From: Cribrihabitans marinus | Lineage (GTDB): Bacteria; Pseudomonadota; Alphaproteobacteria; Rhodobacterales; Rhodobacteraceae | Direction of reading: 5' to 3' | Assembly (NCBI RefSeq): GCF_900109035.1 | Contig: NZ_FNYD01000005.1 | Span: 186,001 to 250,000 of the forward strand | DNA length: 64,000 bases | Part shown: one piece after another, positions 47,937 to 57,317 of the stretch | Layout: each line of letters begins with the position of its first letter | How positions within the stretch are numbered: position 1 is the stretch's first letter | The notes under the pieces: generated by a model | What the model was told of the DNA's origin: nothing | Seen by the model: only the letters and a program-made list of their open reading frames with translations | Databases searched by the model: none | Made by a program: the position numbers and the translations under genes

Positions 47937-50900
47937 ATGACCGACTTCAACAAGATCCTCATTGCCAACCGCGGCGAAATCGCAATCCGCGTCATGCGCG
48001 CGGCCAACGAGATGGGCAAACGCACCGTCGCCGTCTATGCCGAAGAGGACAAGTTGGGCCTGCACCGGTTCAAGGCCGACGAGGCCTATCGCATCGGCGA
48101 GGGCTTGGGTCCGGTCGGGGCCTATCTGTCGATCGACGAGGTCATCCGCGTCGCCAAGGAATGTGGCGCCGACGCGATCCATCCCGGCTATGGCCTGCTG
48201 AGCGAGAATCCCGATTTCGTCGATGCCTGCGCGTCGAACGCCATCACCTTCATCGGCCCCCGGGCCGAGACCATGCGCGCGCTCGGCGACAAGGCCAGCG
48301 CCCGCAAGGTCGCCATCGAGGCCGGCGTGCCGGTGATCCCGGCGACCGAGGTTCTGGGCGACGACATGGGAAAGATCCGCAAGGAGGCCGAGGAGATCGG
48401 CTATCCGCTGATGCTCAAGGCGTCCTGGGGCGGCGGCGGGCGCGGAATGCGCCCGATCACCGGCCCCGACGAGCTGGAGGAGAAGGTGCTGGAGGGCCGG
48501 CGCGAGGCCGAAGCGGCCTTCGGCAATGGCGAAGGCTACCTGGAGAAGATGATCACCCGCGCCCGCCATGTCGAGGTGCAGATCCTGGGCGACAAGCACG
48601 GGCAGATCTATCACCTATTCGAGCGCGACTGTTCGGTCCAGCGGCGCAACCAGAAGGTCGTGGAACGCGCCCCCGCGCCCTATCTGACCGACGCCCAGCG
48701 CGCCGAGATCTGCAACCTGGGATACCGGATCTGCAAGCATGTCGATTACGAATGCGCCGGCACCGTCGAATTCCTGATGGATATGGAGACGGAGCAGTTC
48801 TACTTCATCGAGGTCAATCCGCGCGTTCAGGTCGAACACACCGTCACCGAGGAGGTGACCGGCATCGACATCGTCCAGGCGCAGATCCTGATCGCCGAGG
48901 GCAAGAGCATCGCCGAGGCCACCGGCAAGGACCGCCAGGAGGACATCCGCCTGAACGGCCACGCGCTGCAGACCCGCGTGACCACCGAGGATCCGCTCAA
49001 CAACTTCATCCCAGACTATGGCCGCATCACCGCCTATCGCTCGGCCACCGGCATGGGCATCCGGCTGGATGGCGGCACCGCCTATGCCGGCGGGGTCATC
49101 ACCCGGTTCTACGATTCGCTGCTGACCAAGGTGACGGCCTGGGCGCCGACCCCGGAAAAGGCGATTGCCCGGATGGACCGCGCCCTGCGCGAGTTCCGGG
49201 TGCGCGGCGTGTCGACCAACATCGCCTTTGTCGAGAACCTGCTGAAGCATCCGACCTTCCTGTCCAATGAATACAGCACCAAGTTCATCGACGAGACCCC
49301 TGACCTGTTCCAGTTCAAGAAACGCCGCGACCGGGGCACCAAGGTGCTGACCTATATCGCCGACATCACGGTGAACGGGCATCCCGAAACCAAGGACCGC
49401 CCCCTGCCCCGCACCGACCTCAAGGAGCCGAAGGCGCCCGCGCCCAGGGCCGAACCGCAGATGGGCACCCGCAACCTGCTGGAGCAGAAGGGCCCGCAGG
49501 CGGTGGCCGACTGGATGAAGGCGCAGCGGCACCTGCTGATCACCGACACCACCATGCGGGACGGGCACCAGTCGCTGCTGGCCACGCGGATGCGTTCGCT
49601 CGACATGATCCGCGTGGCGCCCAGCTATGCCGCCAACCTGCCGCAGCTGTTCAGCGTGGAATGCTGGGGCGGGGCCACGTTCGACGTGGCCTACAGGTTC
49701 CTGCAGGAATGCCCCTGGCAGCGCCTGCGCGATCTGCGCGAGCGGATGCCGAACCTGATGACCCAAATGCTGCTGCGCGGATCCAACGGCGTGGGCTACA
49801 CCAACTACCCCGACAACGTGGTGCGCGAATTCGTCCGCGTTGCCGCCGAGACCGGCATCGACGTGTTCCGAGTCTTCGACAGCCTGAACTGGGTCGAGAA
49901 CATGCGCGTGGCGATGGACGCGGTGATCGAGCAGGACAAGGTCTGCGAGGGCACGGTCTGCTATACCGGAGACATCAACGACCCGGACCGCGCGAAATAC
50001 GACCTGAAATACTATGTTGCCATGGGCAAGGAGCTTCGTGATGCGGGCGCTCATGTGCTCGGCCTCAAGGACATGGCCGGCCTGCTCAAACCCGCCGCCG
50101 CGCGCCAGCTGATCCGCGCGCTCAAGGAAGAGGTCGGGCTGCCGATCCACTTCCACACCCACGACACCGCCGGTGTCGCCTGCGCCACCATCCTCGCCGC
50201 CTCCGAGGCGGGGGTGGATGCGGTCGATTGCGCGATGGACAGTTTCTCGGGCAATACCAGCCAGGCCACGCTGGGCTCGGTGGTCGAGGCGCTGCGCCAT
50301 ACCGACCGCGACACCGGGCTGGATATCAAGGCGATCCGCGAGATCAGCGACTATTTCGAGACCGTGCGCGGGCACTACGCCGCCTTCGAAAGCGGCCTGC
50401 AGGCCCCGGCCTCGGAGGTCTATCTGCACGAGATGCCCGGCGGGCAGTTCACCAACCTCAAGGCGCAGGCGCGCAGCATGGGGCTGGAGGAACGCTGGCA
50501 CGAGGTGGCGCAGATGTATGCCGACGTGAACCGGATGTTCGGCGACATCGTCAAGGTCACACCCAGTTCCAAGGTGGTCGGCGACATGGCGCTGATGATG
50601 GTCAGCCAGGGGCTGACGCGGGCCGATGTCGAGGATCCCGACACCGACGTGTCCTTTCCCGACAGCGTCATCGACATGATGCGCGGGAACCTGGGCCAGC
50701 CGCCGGGCGGGTTCCCCGAAGCCATCGTGAAGAAGGTCCTGAAGGGCGAGGCGCCCAACACCGAGCGCCCGGGCAAGCACCTGCCCGCGGTCGACCTGGA
50801 GGAGGTCCGCGCCCAGGTCTCGGCCGAGCTTGAGGGCAAGGACGTCGATGACGAGGATCTGAGCGGCTACCTGATGTATCCCAAGGTGTTCATGGACTAC

Positions 50901-51377
50901 ATGGGCCGCCACCGCCAATACGGTCCGGTCCGGACGCTTCCCACGCGCACCTTCTTCTACGGGATGGAGCCCGGCGAGGAGATATCGGCCGAGATCGACC
51001 CGGGAAAGACGCTGGAAATCCGCTGCCAGGCGATCAGCGAAACCGACGAGAACGGCGAAGTGAAAGTGTTCTTCGAGCTGAACGGCCAGCCCCGCGTGAT
51101 CCGCGCGCCCAACCGTCTGGTCATGTCGCAGGCCGCGCAACGGCCCAAGGCCGAGGTCGGAAACCCGAACCATGTCGGCGCCCCGATGCCCGGTGTCGTC
51201 GCGTCGGTCGGCGCGAAGGCCGGCCAGAAGGTCAAGGAAGGCGACCTGCTGCTGACCATCGAGGCGATGAAGATGGAGACCGGCATCCACGCCGAGCGCG
51301 ACGCCACGATCAAGGCGGTCCATGTCCAGCCGGGCGGGCAGATCGACGCCAAGGACCTGCTGGTCGAGCTGGAGTGA
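47937..51377 (+). CDS. pyc: pyruvate carboxylase
   Basis: Carboxylates pyruvate to oxaloacetate with biotin and ATP, the main anaplerotic step. The 1146-aa single-chain form has all domains: biotin carboxylase from residue 4 (FNKILIANRGEIAIRVMRAA; ATP-grasp LMLKASWGGGGRGMR near 157), carboxyltransferase from about 535 (TDTTMRDGHQSLLATRMR; HFHTHDTAGV), and the biotin carrier end with the lysine in TIEAMKMETG near 1110. ATG 47937 gives MTDFNKILIAN; the in-frame stretch from 47832 is Pro/Arg-rich and probably leader. TTGACA (47805-47810) overlaps the previous stop and could be a -35. Confidence 0.97.
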   Translation: MTDFNKILIANRGEIAIRVMRAANEMGKRTVAVYAEEDKLGLHRFKADEAYRIGEGLGPVGAYLSIDEVIRVAKECGADAIHPGYGLLSENPDFVDACASNAITFIGPRAETMRALGDKASARKVAIEAGVPVIPATEVLGDDMGKIRKEAEEIGYPLMLKASWGGGGRGMRPITGPDELEEKVLEGRREAEAAFGNGEGYLEKMITRARHVEVQILGDKHGQIYHLFERDCSVQRRNQKVVERAPAPYLTDAQRAEICNLGYRICKHVDYECAGTVEFLMDMETEQFYFIEVNPRVQVEHTVTEEVTGIDIVQAQILIAEGKSIAEATGKDRQEDIRLNGHALQTRVTTEDPLNNFIPDYGRITAYRSATGMGIRLDGGTAYAGGVITRFYDSLLTKVTAWAPTPEKAIARMDRALREFRVRGVSTNIAFVENLLKHPTFLSNEYSTKFIDETPDLFQFKKRRDRGTKVLTYIADITVNGHPETKDRPLPRTDLKEPKAPAPRAEPQMGTRNLLEQKGPQAVADWMKAQRHLLITDTTMRDGHQSLLATRMRSLDMIRVAPSYAANLPQLFSVECWGGATFDVAYRFLQECPWQRLRDLRERMPNLMTQMLLRGSNGVGYTNYPDNVVREFVRVAAETGIDVFRVFDSLNWVENMRVAMDAVIEQDKVCEGTVCYTGDINDPDRAKYDLKYYVAMGKELRDAGAHVLGLKDMAGLLKPAAARQLIRALKEEVGLPIHFHTHDTAGVACATILAASEAGVDAVDCAMDSFSGNTSQATLGSVVEALRHTDRDTGLDIKAIREISDYFETVRGHYAAFESGLQAPASEVYLHEMPGGQFTNLKAQARSMGLEERWHEVAQMYADVNRMFGDIVKVTPSSKVVGDMALMMVSQGLTRADVEDPDTDVSFPDSVIDMMRGNLGQPPGGFPEAIVKKVLKGEAPNTERPGKHLPAVDLEEVRAQVSAELEGKDVDDEDLSGYLMYPKVFMDYMGRHRQYGPVRTLPTRTFFYGMEPGEEISAEIDPGKTLEIRCQAISETDENGEVKVFFELNGQPRVIRAPNRLVMSQAAQRPKAEVGNPNHVGAPMPGVVASVGAKAGQKVKEGDLLLTIEAMKMETGIHAERDATIKAVHVQPGGQIDAKDLLVELE

Positions 51378-51616
51378 ACCGGCCGGCCAGGGCGGGGAGG
51401 CACTGCCCCGAGGTATTTTGGGCCAGATGACAGGGGATCGCACAGGGTTGCGATTGTTGCGCCGCACCGGTGAATGTCGTGGTTTCCGCCGCTTTGTGCG
51501 CGCCCCGGTTCGCCATTCCGCCCCAGGCTGCGCGTCCGGTGATTTTTTGCCGGATCCCGCACATTTCCACTTGCAGCACCGGGCGGGACTTTATATCTCC
51601 CGTCTCACTCAACGGG

Positions 51617-51691
51617 GCGGGCGTAGCTCAGGGGTAGAGCATTACCTTGCCAAGGTAAGGGTCGTGAGTTCGAATCTCATCGCCCGCTCCA
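51617..51691 (+). tRNA. tRNA-Gly(GCC), copy 1
   Basis: 75 nt with encoded CCA. Acceptor GCGGGCG (51617-51623) pairs with CGCCCGC (51681-51687). The anticodon stem TTACC/GGTAA encloses TTGCCAA, anticodon GCC at 51649-51651, and GTTCGAATC forms the T loop region. It is followed at 35 nt by an identical copy. Confidence 0.97.
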
Positions 51692-51725
51692 GATTGAGAC
51701 CCCAGGCCGGAAGGCCGAACAGGAT

Positions 51726-51800
51726 GCGGGCGTAGCTCAGGGGTAGAGCATTACCTTGCCAAGGTAAGGGTCGTGAGTTCGAATCTCATCGCCCGCTCCA
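51726..51800 (+). tRNA. tRNA-Gly(GCC), copy 2
   Basis: Same 75-nt sequence as copy 1 throughout, including CCA, with period 109 nt. The 34-nt spacer differs from the flanks. A tandem pair on one transcript is likely, serving the GGC glycine codon that is very common in this GC-rich DNA. Confidence 0.97.
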
Positions 51801-51930
51801 GATTTCTCCGGCAGGATTGGCGATAGCCTTCGCGGCAACAGTCGCCATGTCCCCGAGCGCCGCATTGGCATCGGAACAATCGGGATTTACGGCTAAAATG
51901 GGCCTATCCGCATTGCAATTTCGATTTGGA

Positions 51931-52017
51931 TGGTGCGGTCGAGAAGACTCGAACTTCCACGGGTGTTACCCCACAGCGACCTCAACGCTGCGCGTCTACC
52001 AATTCCGCCACGACCGC
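51931..52017 (-). tRNA. tRNA-Leu(GAG)
   Basis: 87 nt including CCA, read leftward. Acceptor GCGGTCG pairs with CGACCGC. The anticodon stem CAGCG/CGCTG encloses TTGAGGT, anticodon GAG (51981-51983). The long variable arm (GTGGGGTAACACCC region) is as expected for leucine, and GTTCGAGTC forms the T loop. It converges on the tRNA-Gly pair. Confidence 0.96.
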
Positions 52018-52177
52018 ACTGTCAGGCTTGGTGTCGCGGCGTATAAACGAGGGTTCGGGCGATGTGAAGAGGCAATTCGCCTGCCGTCCGGATTTCCGAG
52101 CGAGGACCGCGGCCGGCCCCGGCAGCCCCTTCCCGCAGCCCCTTCCCCCGGAGGCGCGGGCGCGCTAGGAGGACCGC

Positions 52178-52861
52178 ATGGAATGGATCGTCACACCCGG
52201 TCTGACAGACTATGAGGAGGCCGTGGCCTTCATGGAATCCCGCGCCGCCGCGATTGCCGACGGGGCGGCGGAAGAATGTGTCTGGCTGGTCGAGCACCCG
52301 TCGCTCTATACCGCCGGGACCTCGGCACGGGACGAGGATCTGACCGCGCCCGACCGCTTTCCGGTCTACCCCACCAAGCGTGGCGGGCAGTACACCTATC
52401 ACGGTCCCGGTCAGCGCGTCGTCTACGTGATGATGAACGTCGCGCGCCGCGGCCGCGACGTGCGCTGTTTCGTCCGCCAGCTCGAGGAGTGGGTGATCGC
52501 GACCCTGGCCGAGTTCGGCCTGCGCGGCGAGATCCGCCCGGGCCGTGTCGGCGTGTGGATCGAACGCCCCGAAAAGCCCCGACTGCCGTCCGGCGAGATG
52601 GCCGAGGACAAGATCGCCGCCATCGGCATCCGCCTGCGCCGCTGGGTCAGCTTTCACGGCATCTCGATCAACGTGGAGCCGGACCTTGAGCATTTCTCCG
52701 GAATCGTGCCCTGCGGCATCCGCGACCACGGCGTGACCTCGCTGGTCGATCTGGGCCTGCCTGTCACGATGGCGGATCTGGACGTGGCCTTGCGGCGCAA
52801 TTTCGACGCGGTGTTCGGCGATGACGCCGTCCCGGCGGTTTGCTCCGCATCGTCAGAGTGA
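52178..52861 (+). CDS. lipB: octanoyl-[acyl-carrier-protein]:protein N-octanoyltransferase
   Basis: Moves octanoyl groups from ACP to lipoyl domains of 2-oxoacid dehydrogenases and the glycine cleavage system. The 227-aa protein shows [15 protein letters not shown], then [20 protein letters not shown] with the conserved His, and the catalytic-Cys segment [26 protein letters not shown] lies 6 nt before the ATG. Its 3' end overlaps the converging MarR-GNAT gene by 9 nt. Confidence 0.96.
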   Translation: MEWIVTPGLTDYEEAVAFMESRAAAIADGAAEECVWLVEHPSLYTAGTSARDEDLTAPDRFPVYPTKRGGQYTYHGPGQRVVYVMMNVARRGRDVRCFVRQLEEWVIATLAEFGLRGEIRPGRVGVWIERPEKPRLPSGEMAEDKIAAIGIRLRRWVSFHGISINVEPDLEHFSGIVPCGIRDHGVTSLVDLGLPVTMADLDVALRRNFDAVFGDDAVPAVCSASSE

Positions 52862-53728
52862 TTTCTCGAAGAAGATGTCCGGATAGGGGTCGTCGTTGAA
52901 GCGCGGGATCTCGTGCCAGCCGCTGCGGCGGTAGAGTGCGACCGCCTCGGGCAGCGCGCTGTTGGTGTCCAGCCGCAATGTGGCGATGCCCAGGTCCTGC
53001 GCCACTGATTCCACCGCCGCCATCAGCCGCCGTGCCAGGCCCAGACCACGGGCGGATGGCGACACCCAGAGCCGCTTGACCTCGGCAACCGCGCCGCCCT
53101 GCCCCTTGAGACCGACACAGCCCAGAGGCAGACCGTCCGACTGCGCCAGCAGGAAACTACCACGCGGGCGCACCATGTCGCCGGCCTCGGGATCGCGCGA
53201 CAGCGACACGTCGAAACCGGTGTCGAAGCGGCGCGCCAGCTCGGCATAGTATTCGCCCAGGCAGTAACGCGCCTCCGGACTTCGCGGATCGCTCTCGCTC
53301 AGGCGAACCGAGTCCGGTGACAGGGCTGTCGCGACCATGTCCATCGCCGCCAGAAGCGCCTCGGGATCGGGATGCCGGGCCAGCAGCGCCCGGGCCCGGT
53401 CGTTGGACAGCGTCTCATAGGCATCGAACTCGCGTCGCCCGGCCGGGGTGAGCGCCGCGATGCGGCGGCGGGCGTCCTCGGGATGGGGCTGCATCTCGAT
53501 CAGCCCCTCGCCCTCGAGCCCGCGCAGCAACCGGCTCATCAACCCGGAGTCGAGCCGCAGGTAGGCGCGGATCTCGGCCACGTCGCCGGTTCCCTGGCCG
53601 ATGGCGTTCAGCACCCGCGCCGCGCCGAGCGGACGGCCCCGCCCGAGAAAGGACTGGTCCAGCGCGCCGACCTCGGTCGTGACGGCACGTGCGAAGCGGC
53701 GAAAACGGGAGACGGAATCGGGCGGCAT
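52853..53728 (-). CDS. MarR-type regulator fused to a GNAT acetyltransferase
   Basis: A 291-aa two-domain protein. Residues 1-140 are a MarR-like winged helix ([40 protein letters not shown], then the wing [13 protein letters not shown]); residues 150-291 are a GNAT acetyltransferase with the acetyl-CoA loop [19 protein letters not shown] and the late [14 protein letters not shown]. The fusion occurs in many bacteria; substrate and signal are unknown. No Shine-Dalgarno is seen before ATG 53728. A perfect palindrome lies 4 nt upstream, so the mRNA may be leaderless or nearly so and self-repressed. Confidence 0.9.
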   Translation of the reverse strand: MPPDSVSRFRRFARAVTTEVGALDQSFLGRGRPLGAARVLNAIGQGTGDVAEIRAYLRLDSGLMSRLLRGLEGEGLIEMQPHPEDARRRIAALTPAGRREFDAYETLSNDRARALLARHPDPEALLAAMDMVATALSPDSVRLSESDPRSPEARYCLGEYYAELARRFDTGFDVSLSRDPEAGDMVRPRGSFLLAQSDGLPLGCVGLKGQGGAVAEVKRLWVSPSARGLGLARRLMAAVESVAQDLGIATLRLDTNSALPEAVALYRRSGWHEIPRFNDDPYPDIFFEKSL

Positions 53729-53732
53729 GGTA

Positions 53733-53748
53733 TCTGACTTTAGTCAGA
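53733..53748. promoter_or_regulatory. palindromic operator candidate of the MarR-GNAT gene
   Basis: TCTGACT (53733-53739) and AGTCAGA (53742-53748) form a perfect inverted repeat around TT, beginning 5 nt from the start codon. MarR proteins bind short palindromes of this size over their own promoters, so autoregulation is likely. Confidence 0.6.
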
Positions 53749-53788
53749 CACTTCCGCCGATCAAGCGAAAACCCAACCCGTGCCGGCC

Positions 53789-54208
53789 TCACCCCGCCAG
53801 GGCGGCGCGAATGCGCTCTGCATGTCCTGCGATGACCTCCATGTCGCCCATCTGGCCCGGCGCGCGCAGCGCCACGCCGTCATGCCGGGGCAGAACGTGG
53901 AGATGCAGGTGAAACACTTCCTGACCGCCCGCGGTCTCGTTGAACTGCTGCACCGTCACGCCACCGGCGTCGAAGGCCTGCATCACCGCGCGGGCGACCC
54001 GTTGCGCCGTGGCCATCACCGCGGCCAGTTGATCCGGGCTGGCGTCCAGCAGGTTTCGGCAAGGCGTCTTGGGGATCACCAGCACATGCCCGTCCGCGCG
54101 CGGCATGATGTCCATGAAGGCCAGCGTCTGCGCGTCCTCGTAGACGCTTGTGGCGGGAATTTCCCCGCGCAGGATCTTGGCAAAGATGTTGTCGGGATCA
54201 TAGGCCAT
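53789..54208 (-). CDS. HIT family nucleotide hydrolase
   Basis: A 139-aa histidine-triad protein. The triad is FHLHLHVLPRHDG near residue 96 (H-x-H-x-H), and IFAKILRGEIPATSVYED and HVLVIPKTPCRNLL are family blocks. Members hydrolyse adenosine phosphoramidates or related nucleotides through the second His; the true substrate is unknown. ATG 54208 is chosen over GTG 54217 because AGGAGG lies 9 nt before the ATG but touches the GTG. Confidence 0.93.
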   Translation of the reverse strand: MAYDPDNIFAKILRGEIPATSVYEDAQTLAFMDIMPRADGHVLVIPKTPCRNLLDASPDQLAAVMATAQRVARAVMQAFDAGGVTVQQFNETAGGQEVFHLHLHVLPRHDGVALRAPGQMGDMEVIAGHAERIRAALAG

Positions 54209-54545
54209 GTCGCGCACCTCCTGTAGACTGCGAAGCAGTTCTGCGGGCCCGCCGGGGCGGGGTCAAGCTGCGACCGGGTGAAAACCGCAACAGCGGCGTC
54301 CGGCGAACGATCCAGCCGTGGGCAGTCCCGACCTGCAACCGCATGCCGGCCCGCGAGTTCGACGCGCCCCCGGGCAGTGCCGTACAGAGCGGGAATGGCC
54401 GGTTCTTCAAGAGGGTGCGGCCATTTATCTTGATCCAGATCAAACTCGGCCATTGAAGGCGCGCGCCCCGCATTCTAAAACCAGCGGGACTCTGCGTGCC
54501 CGTCCCGTTCCGTGGCGCGCGCTATCTGCAACAGGAGGCGCCTAA
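54209..54545. other. HIT-ctaD divergent intergenic region
   Basis: This 337-nt gap has no convincing gene. Its left part is GC-rich and featureless to my eye. The right part holds the FNR-type box at 54430-54443, just upstream of ctaD, and a less GC-rich run around 54420-54480 where the ctaD promoter probably lies. Confidence 0.5.
54430..54443 (+). promoter_or_regulatory. FNR/FnrL-type binding site upstream of ctaD
   Basis: TTGATCCAGATCAA is a perfect match to TTGAT-N4-ATCAA. It lies about 103 nt before the ctaD start. FnrL of Rhodobacteraceae controls respiratory genes by oxygen; for an aa3-type oxidase, repression without oxygen is the expected effect if the box overlaps the promoter. A Dnr/NnrR-type regulator could use a very similar site. 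Confidence 0.75.
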
Positions 54546-56216
54546 ATGGCAGACGCAGCCATTCAAGGTCATGGGCACGAAGACAACCGCGGGTTCTTTA
54601 CCCGCTGGTTCATGTCCACGAACCACAAGGACATCGGTATCCTCTACCTGGTGTTCTCGGCCCTTGCGGGCTTCATCTCGGTCGCGCTGACCGTCTTCAT
54701 GCGGCTGGAACTGATGGAGCCGGGGGTGCAGCACATGTGCCTCGAGGGCTTCCGCCTGTTCTCCAGTGGCGAGGTCTGCACGCCCAACGGGCATCTGTGG
54801 AACGTGATGATCACCTATCACGGCGTCCTGATGATGTTCTTCGTGGTCATTCCCGCCCTCTTCGGCGGTTTCGGCAACTATTTCATGCCTTTGCAGATCG
54901 GCGCGCCGGACATGGCGTTTCCGCGGATGAACAACCTGTCGTTCTGGCTCTATGTCGCGGGCACCACGCTGGGCGTGGTGTCGATGCTGGCGCCGGGCGG
55001 CAATGACCAGGCCGGATCCGGCGTGGGCTGGGTGCTCTATCCGCCGCTGTCGACCACCGAGGGCGGCATGTCGATGGACCTGGCGATCTTTGCCGTGCAC
55101 GTGTCGGGCGCCAGCTCGATCCTGGGCGCGATCAACATGATCACCACCTTCCTGAACATGCGCGCGCCGGGCATGACGCTGTTCAAGGTGCCGCTCTTCT
55201 CGTGGTCGATCTTCGTCACAGCGTGGCTGATCCTGCTGTCGCTGCCGGTGCTGGCGGGCGCCATCACAATGCTGCTGATGGACCGAAATTTCGGCTTCAC
55301 CTTCTTCGATCCGGCCGGCGGCGGCGATCCGGTGCTCTACCAGCACATCCTTTGGTTCTTCGGCCATCCCGAAGTCTACATCGTGATCCTGCCCGGGTTC
55401 GGCATCATCAGCCACGTGATCGCCACCTTCAGCCGCAAGCCGGTCTTCGGCTACCTGCCGATGGTCTGGGCGATCATCGCCATCGGCGTGCTGGGCTTCG
55501 TCGTCTGGGCGCACCACATGTACACGGTGGGCATGAGCGTGAACCAGCAGGCCTATTTCATGCTGGCCACGATGGTCATCGCGGTGCCCACAGGCGTGAA
55601 GGTGTTCAGCTGGATCGCGACGATGTGGGGCGGCTCGATCGAGTTCAAGACGCCGATGCTCTTCGCCTTCGGCTTCCTGTTCCTGTTCACCGTCGGCGGC
55701 GTCACCGGCGTTGTGCTCAGCCAGGCGGGCGTCGACCGGGCCTATCACGACACCTACTACGTGGTGGCGCATTTCCACTATGTGATGAGCCTGGGTGCGG
55801 TGTTCGCGATCTTTGCCGGTGTCTATTTCTACTTCGCCAAGATCACCGGGCGGCAATATTCCGAGTTCTGGGGCAAGATCCACTTCTGGCTGTTCTTCAT
55901 CGGCGCCAACGTGACTTTCTTCCCCCAGCATTTCCTGGGCCGTCAGGGTATGCCGCGCCGCTATATCGACTACCCCGAGGCGTTTGCCTACTGGAACAAG
56001 ATCTCGTCCTGGGGCGCGTTCCTGTCCTTCGCCTCGTTCCTGCTGTTCTTCGGCATCGTCTTCTACGCGCTGTTCCGCGGCGCGCGCGAGACCCGGAACA
56101 ACTACTGGAACGAATACGCGGACACGCTGGAATGGACCCTGCCGACGCCGCCGCCCGAACACACGTTCGAGCAACTGCCCAAGCGCGAGGACTGGGACCA
56201 CGGCCACGCGCACTGA
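54546..56216 (+). CDS. ctaD: cytochrome c oxidase subunit I, aa3 type
   Basis: The haem-copper catalytic subunit of the terminal oxidase in the inner membrane; pumps protons while reducing oxygen. The 556-aa protein has 12 membrane helices. [17 protein letters not shown] contains the proton-channel Glu and Cu-B His-Tyr; [18 protein letters not shown] has the Cu-B His pair; [20 protein letters not shown] carries the haem ligands. It stands alone with its own terminator, as in Rhodobacter, where the other subunits are elsewhere. The FNR-type box upstream suggests oxygen control. Confidence 0.98.
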   Translation: MADAAIQGHGHEDNRGFFTRWFMSTNHKDIGILYLVFSALAGFISVALTVFMRLELMEPGVQHMCLEGFRLFSSGEVCTPNGHLWNVMITYHGVLMMFFVVIPALFGGFGNYFMPLQIGAPDMAFPRMNNLSFWLYVAGTTLGVVSMLAPGGNDQAGSGVGWVLYPPLSTTEGGMSMDLAIFAVHVSGASSILGAINMITTFLNMRAPGMTLFKVPLFSWSIFVTAWLILLSLPVLAGAITMLLMDRNFGFTFFDPAGGGDPVLYQHILWFFGHPEVYIVILPGFGIISHVIATFSRKPVFGYLPMVWAIIAIGVLGFVVWAHHMYTVGMSVNQQAYFMLATMVIAVPTGVKVFSWIATMWGGSIEFKTPMLFAFGFLFLFTVGGVTGVVLSQAGVDRAYHDTYYVVAHFHYVMSLGAVFAIFAGVYFYFAKITGRQYSEFWGKIHFWLFFIGANVTFFPQHFLGRQGMPRRYIDYPEAFAYWNKISSWGAFLSFASFLLFFGIVFYALFRGARETRNNYWNEYADTLEWTLPTPPPEHTFEQLPKREDWDHGHAH

Positions 56217-56236
56217 GCGCCCGGCCACCCGGAATG

Positions 56237-56269
56237 AAAGGCCCTGCCGCAAGACGGGGCCTTTTTTTT
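56237..56269 (+). terminator. intrinsic terminator of ctaD
   Basis: AAAGGCCC (56237-56244) pairs with GGGCCTTT (56257-56264), 8 bp, and the stem runs into a tract of eight T (56262-56269). It starts 20 nt after the ctaD stop. Confidence 0.88.
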
Positions 56270-56289
56270 GGACAACTGTCCACGCGACG

Positions 56290-56472
56290 AGGGCCAATCG
56301 AGAGTGTTTTCCAAGGCATCTGCAGAATTCCCGTTGGCTCAGGTTCGGCCCCTGCAGCCGAAAGCATAGTATGTATCTGCCGCGGTGATGGGCTTGGTGG
56401 TCGAAGAGCTGTATCACGCAGACGGCTTCTGGCACTTCAATCAGTGCGGAACTGTCCGGGGGGTACCACCCG
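56290..56472 (-). pseudogene. possible DinB-family gene remnant
   Basis: Read leftward, this stretch encodes ALIEVPEAVCVIQLFDHQAH directly followed by HRGR. The segment LFDHQAHHRGR is very close to the LFNHQTHHRGQ metal-binding motif near the C-terminus of DinB-family proteins. No full-length DinB domain surrounds it: before it the frame is unlike the family, and after it the sequence quickly becomes unlike it. Base composition is lower in GC than the neighbours. A degraded copy is the best reading, but a chance match is possible. Confidence 0.35.
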
Positions 56473-56670
56473 ATCGCACAATTGAGATCTGCGTTGCTTG
56501 TGCTGGCTATCGCGCCGTCGGGTGAATGCCTCGGTATTCGTGTCACCGGGCAATTGCCATGTCGGCTTCGCCCCGCCAGGCACCCCGAGGACGCACCCCG
56601 AACCGCCCCATCGCCTTCCTGCCGGATATGGTTTACCATACGTCAACCTGTCCGACGCCGGAGCGGCCCC
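56473..56670. other. non-coding stretch before the isomerase gene
   Basis: About 200 nt without a gene I can support. An in-frame extension of the following isomerase gene starts at 56482, but the translated part (MRSALLVLAIAPSGECLG onward) has no family support and turns Pro/Arg-rich. Confidence 0.4.
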
Positions 56671-57270
56671 ATGCCCGAAATCGACTTCTGGTATTCCATC
56701 GGCAGCACCTACAGCTTCCTGACCGTCATGCGCCTGCCGGACTGGTGCCGCAAACACGACGCGTCGGTGCGCTGGCGGCCCTTCGACGTGCGCCAGGTGA
56801 TGCAGGCGCAGCAGAACGTGCCGTTCGTGGGCAAGCCGCAAAAGACCGCCTATATGTGGCGCGACATCGAGCGGCGCGCGGCGAAATACGGGCTGCGCGC
56901 GCGGCTTCCGGCCCCGTACCCGATTTCGGACCTTTCGCTGGCCAACCGGGTCGCGCTTATGGGCATGTCGGCGGATTGGGGCATCGGATTCACGCGCGCA
57001 CTCTACCGGCTGTGGTTCGAAGACGGGGTCGAGGCGGGCAGCACCGAGGCGCTGACCGAGGCGCTGCACCGCGCGGGCCAGGATCCGATGCCCGTTCTTG
57101 CCCGCGCCGACGATCCGTCGACACGCGAGGCCCTGGACGCGGAAACCGCCGAGGCCGTTCGCCAGGGCGTCTTCGGCGCGCCCAGCTTCGTTGTCCGCGA
57201 CGAGCTGTTCTGGGGCGATGACCGGCTGGACGATGCGTTCTCCTGGGCGCGGGTCGGCCATGTCGCCTGA
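56671..57270 (+). CDS. DsbA-family 2-hydroxychromene-2-carboxylate isomerase-like protein
   Basis: A 199-aa thioredoxin-fold protein of the HCCA isomerase / kappa GST group. IDFWYSIGSTYSFLTVMRLP is the N-terminal active site region with a Ser in place of the DsbA cysteine pair; LSLANRVALMGMSADWG, then QGVFGAPSFVVRDELFWGDD and RLDDAF close the fold. HCCA isomerases use glutathione in naphthalene breakdown; no such pathway genes are next to it, so the true substrate is unknown. ATG 56671 gives a normal N-terminus; the frame open from 56482 is not supported. Confidence 0.87.
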   Translation: MPEIDFWYSIGSTYSFLTVMRLPDWCRKHDASVRWRPFDVRQVMQAQQNVPFVGKPQKTAYMWRDIERRAAKYGLRARLPAPYPISDLSLANRVALMGMSADWGIGFTRALYRLWFEDGVEAGSTEALTEALHRAGQDPMPVLARADDPSTREALDAETAEAVRQGVFGAPSFVVRDELFWGDDRLDDAFSWARVGHVA

Positions 57271-57317
57271 GGCCGCAGCCCTCTCGACGCGGACGGAAAA
57301 CGTGCTACCAAAACGCC

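Noticed and set aside
48615-51467. Open frame of 950 codons antisense to pyruvate carboxylase
   Set aside because: Pyruvate carboxylase is complete and conserved on the other strand; the antisense translation has no domain and skewed composition.
54522-56639. Open frame of 705 codons antisense to ctaD
   Set aside because: Most of it is a shadow of ctaD. Only the short DinB-like motif in 56290-56472, outside ctaD, was kept as a possible remnant.
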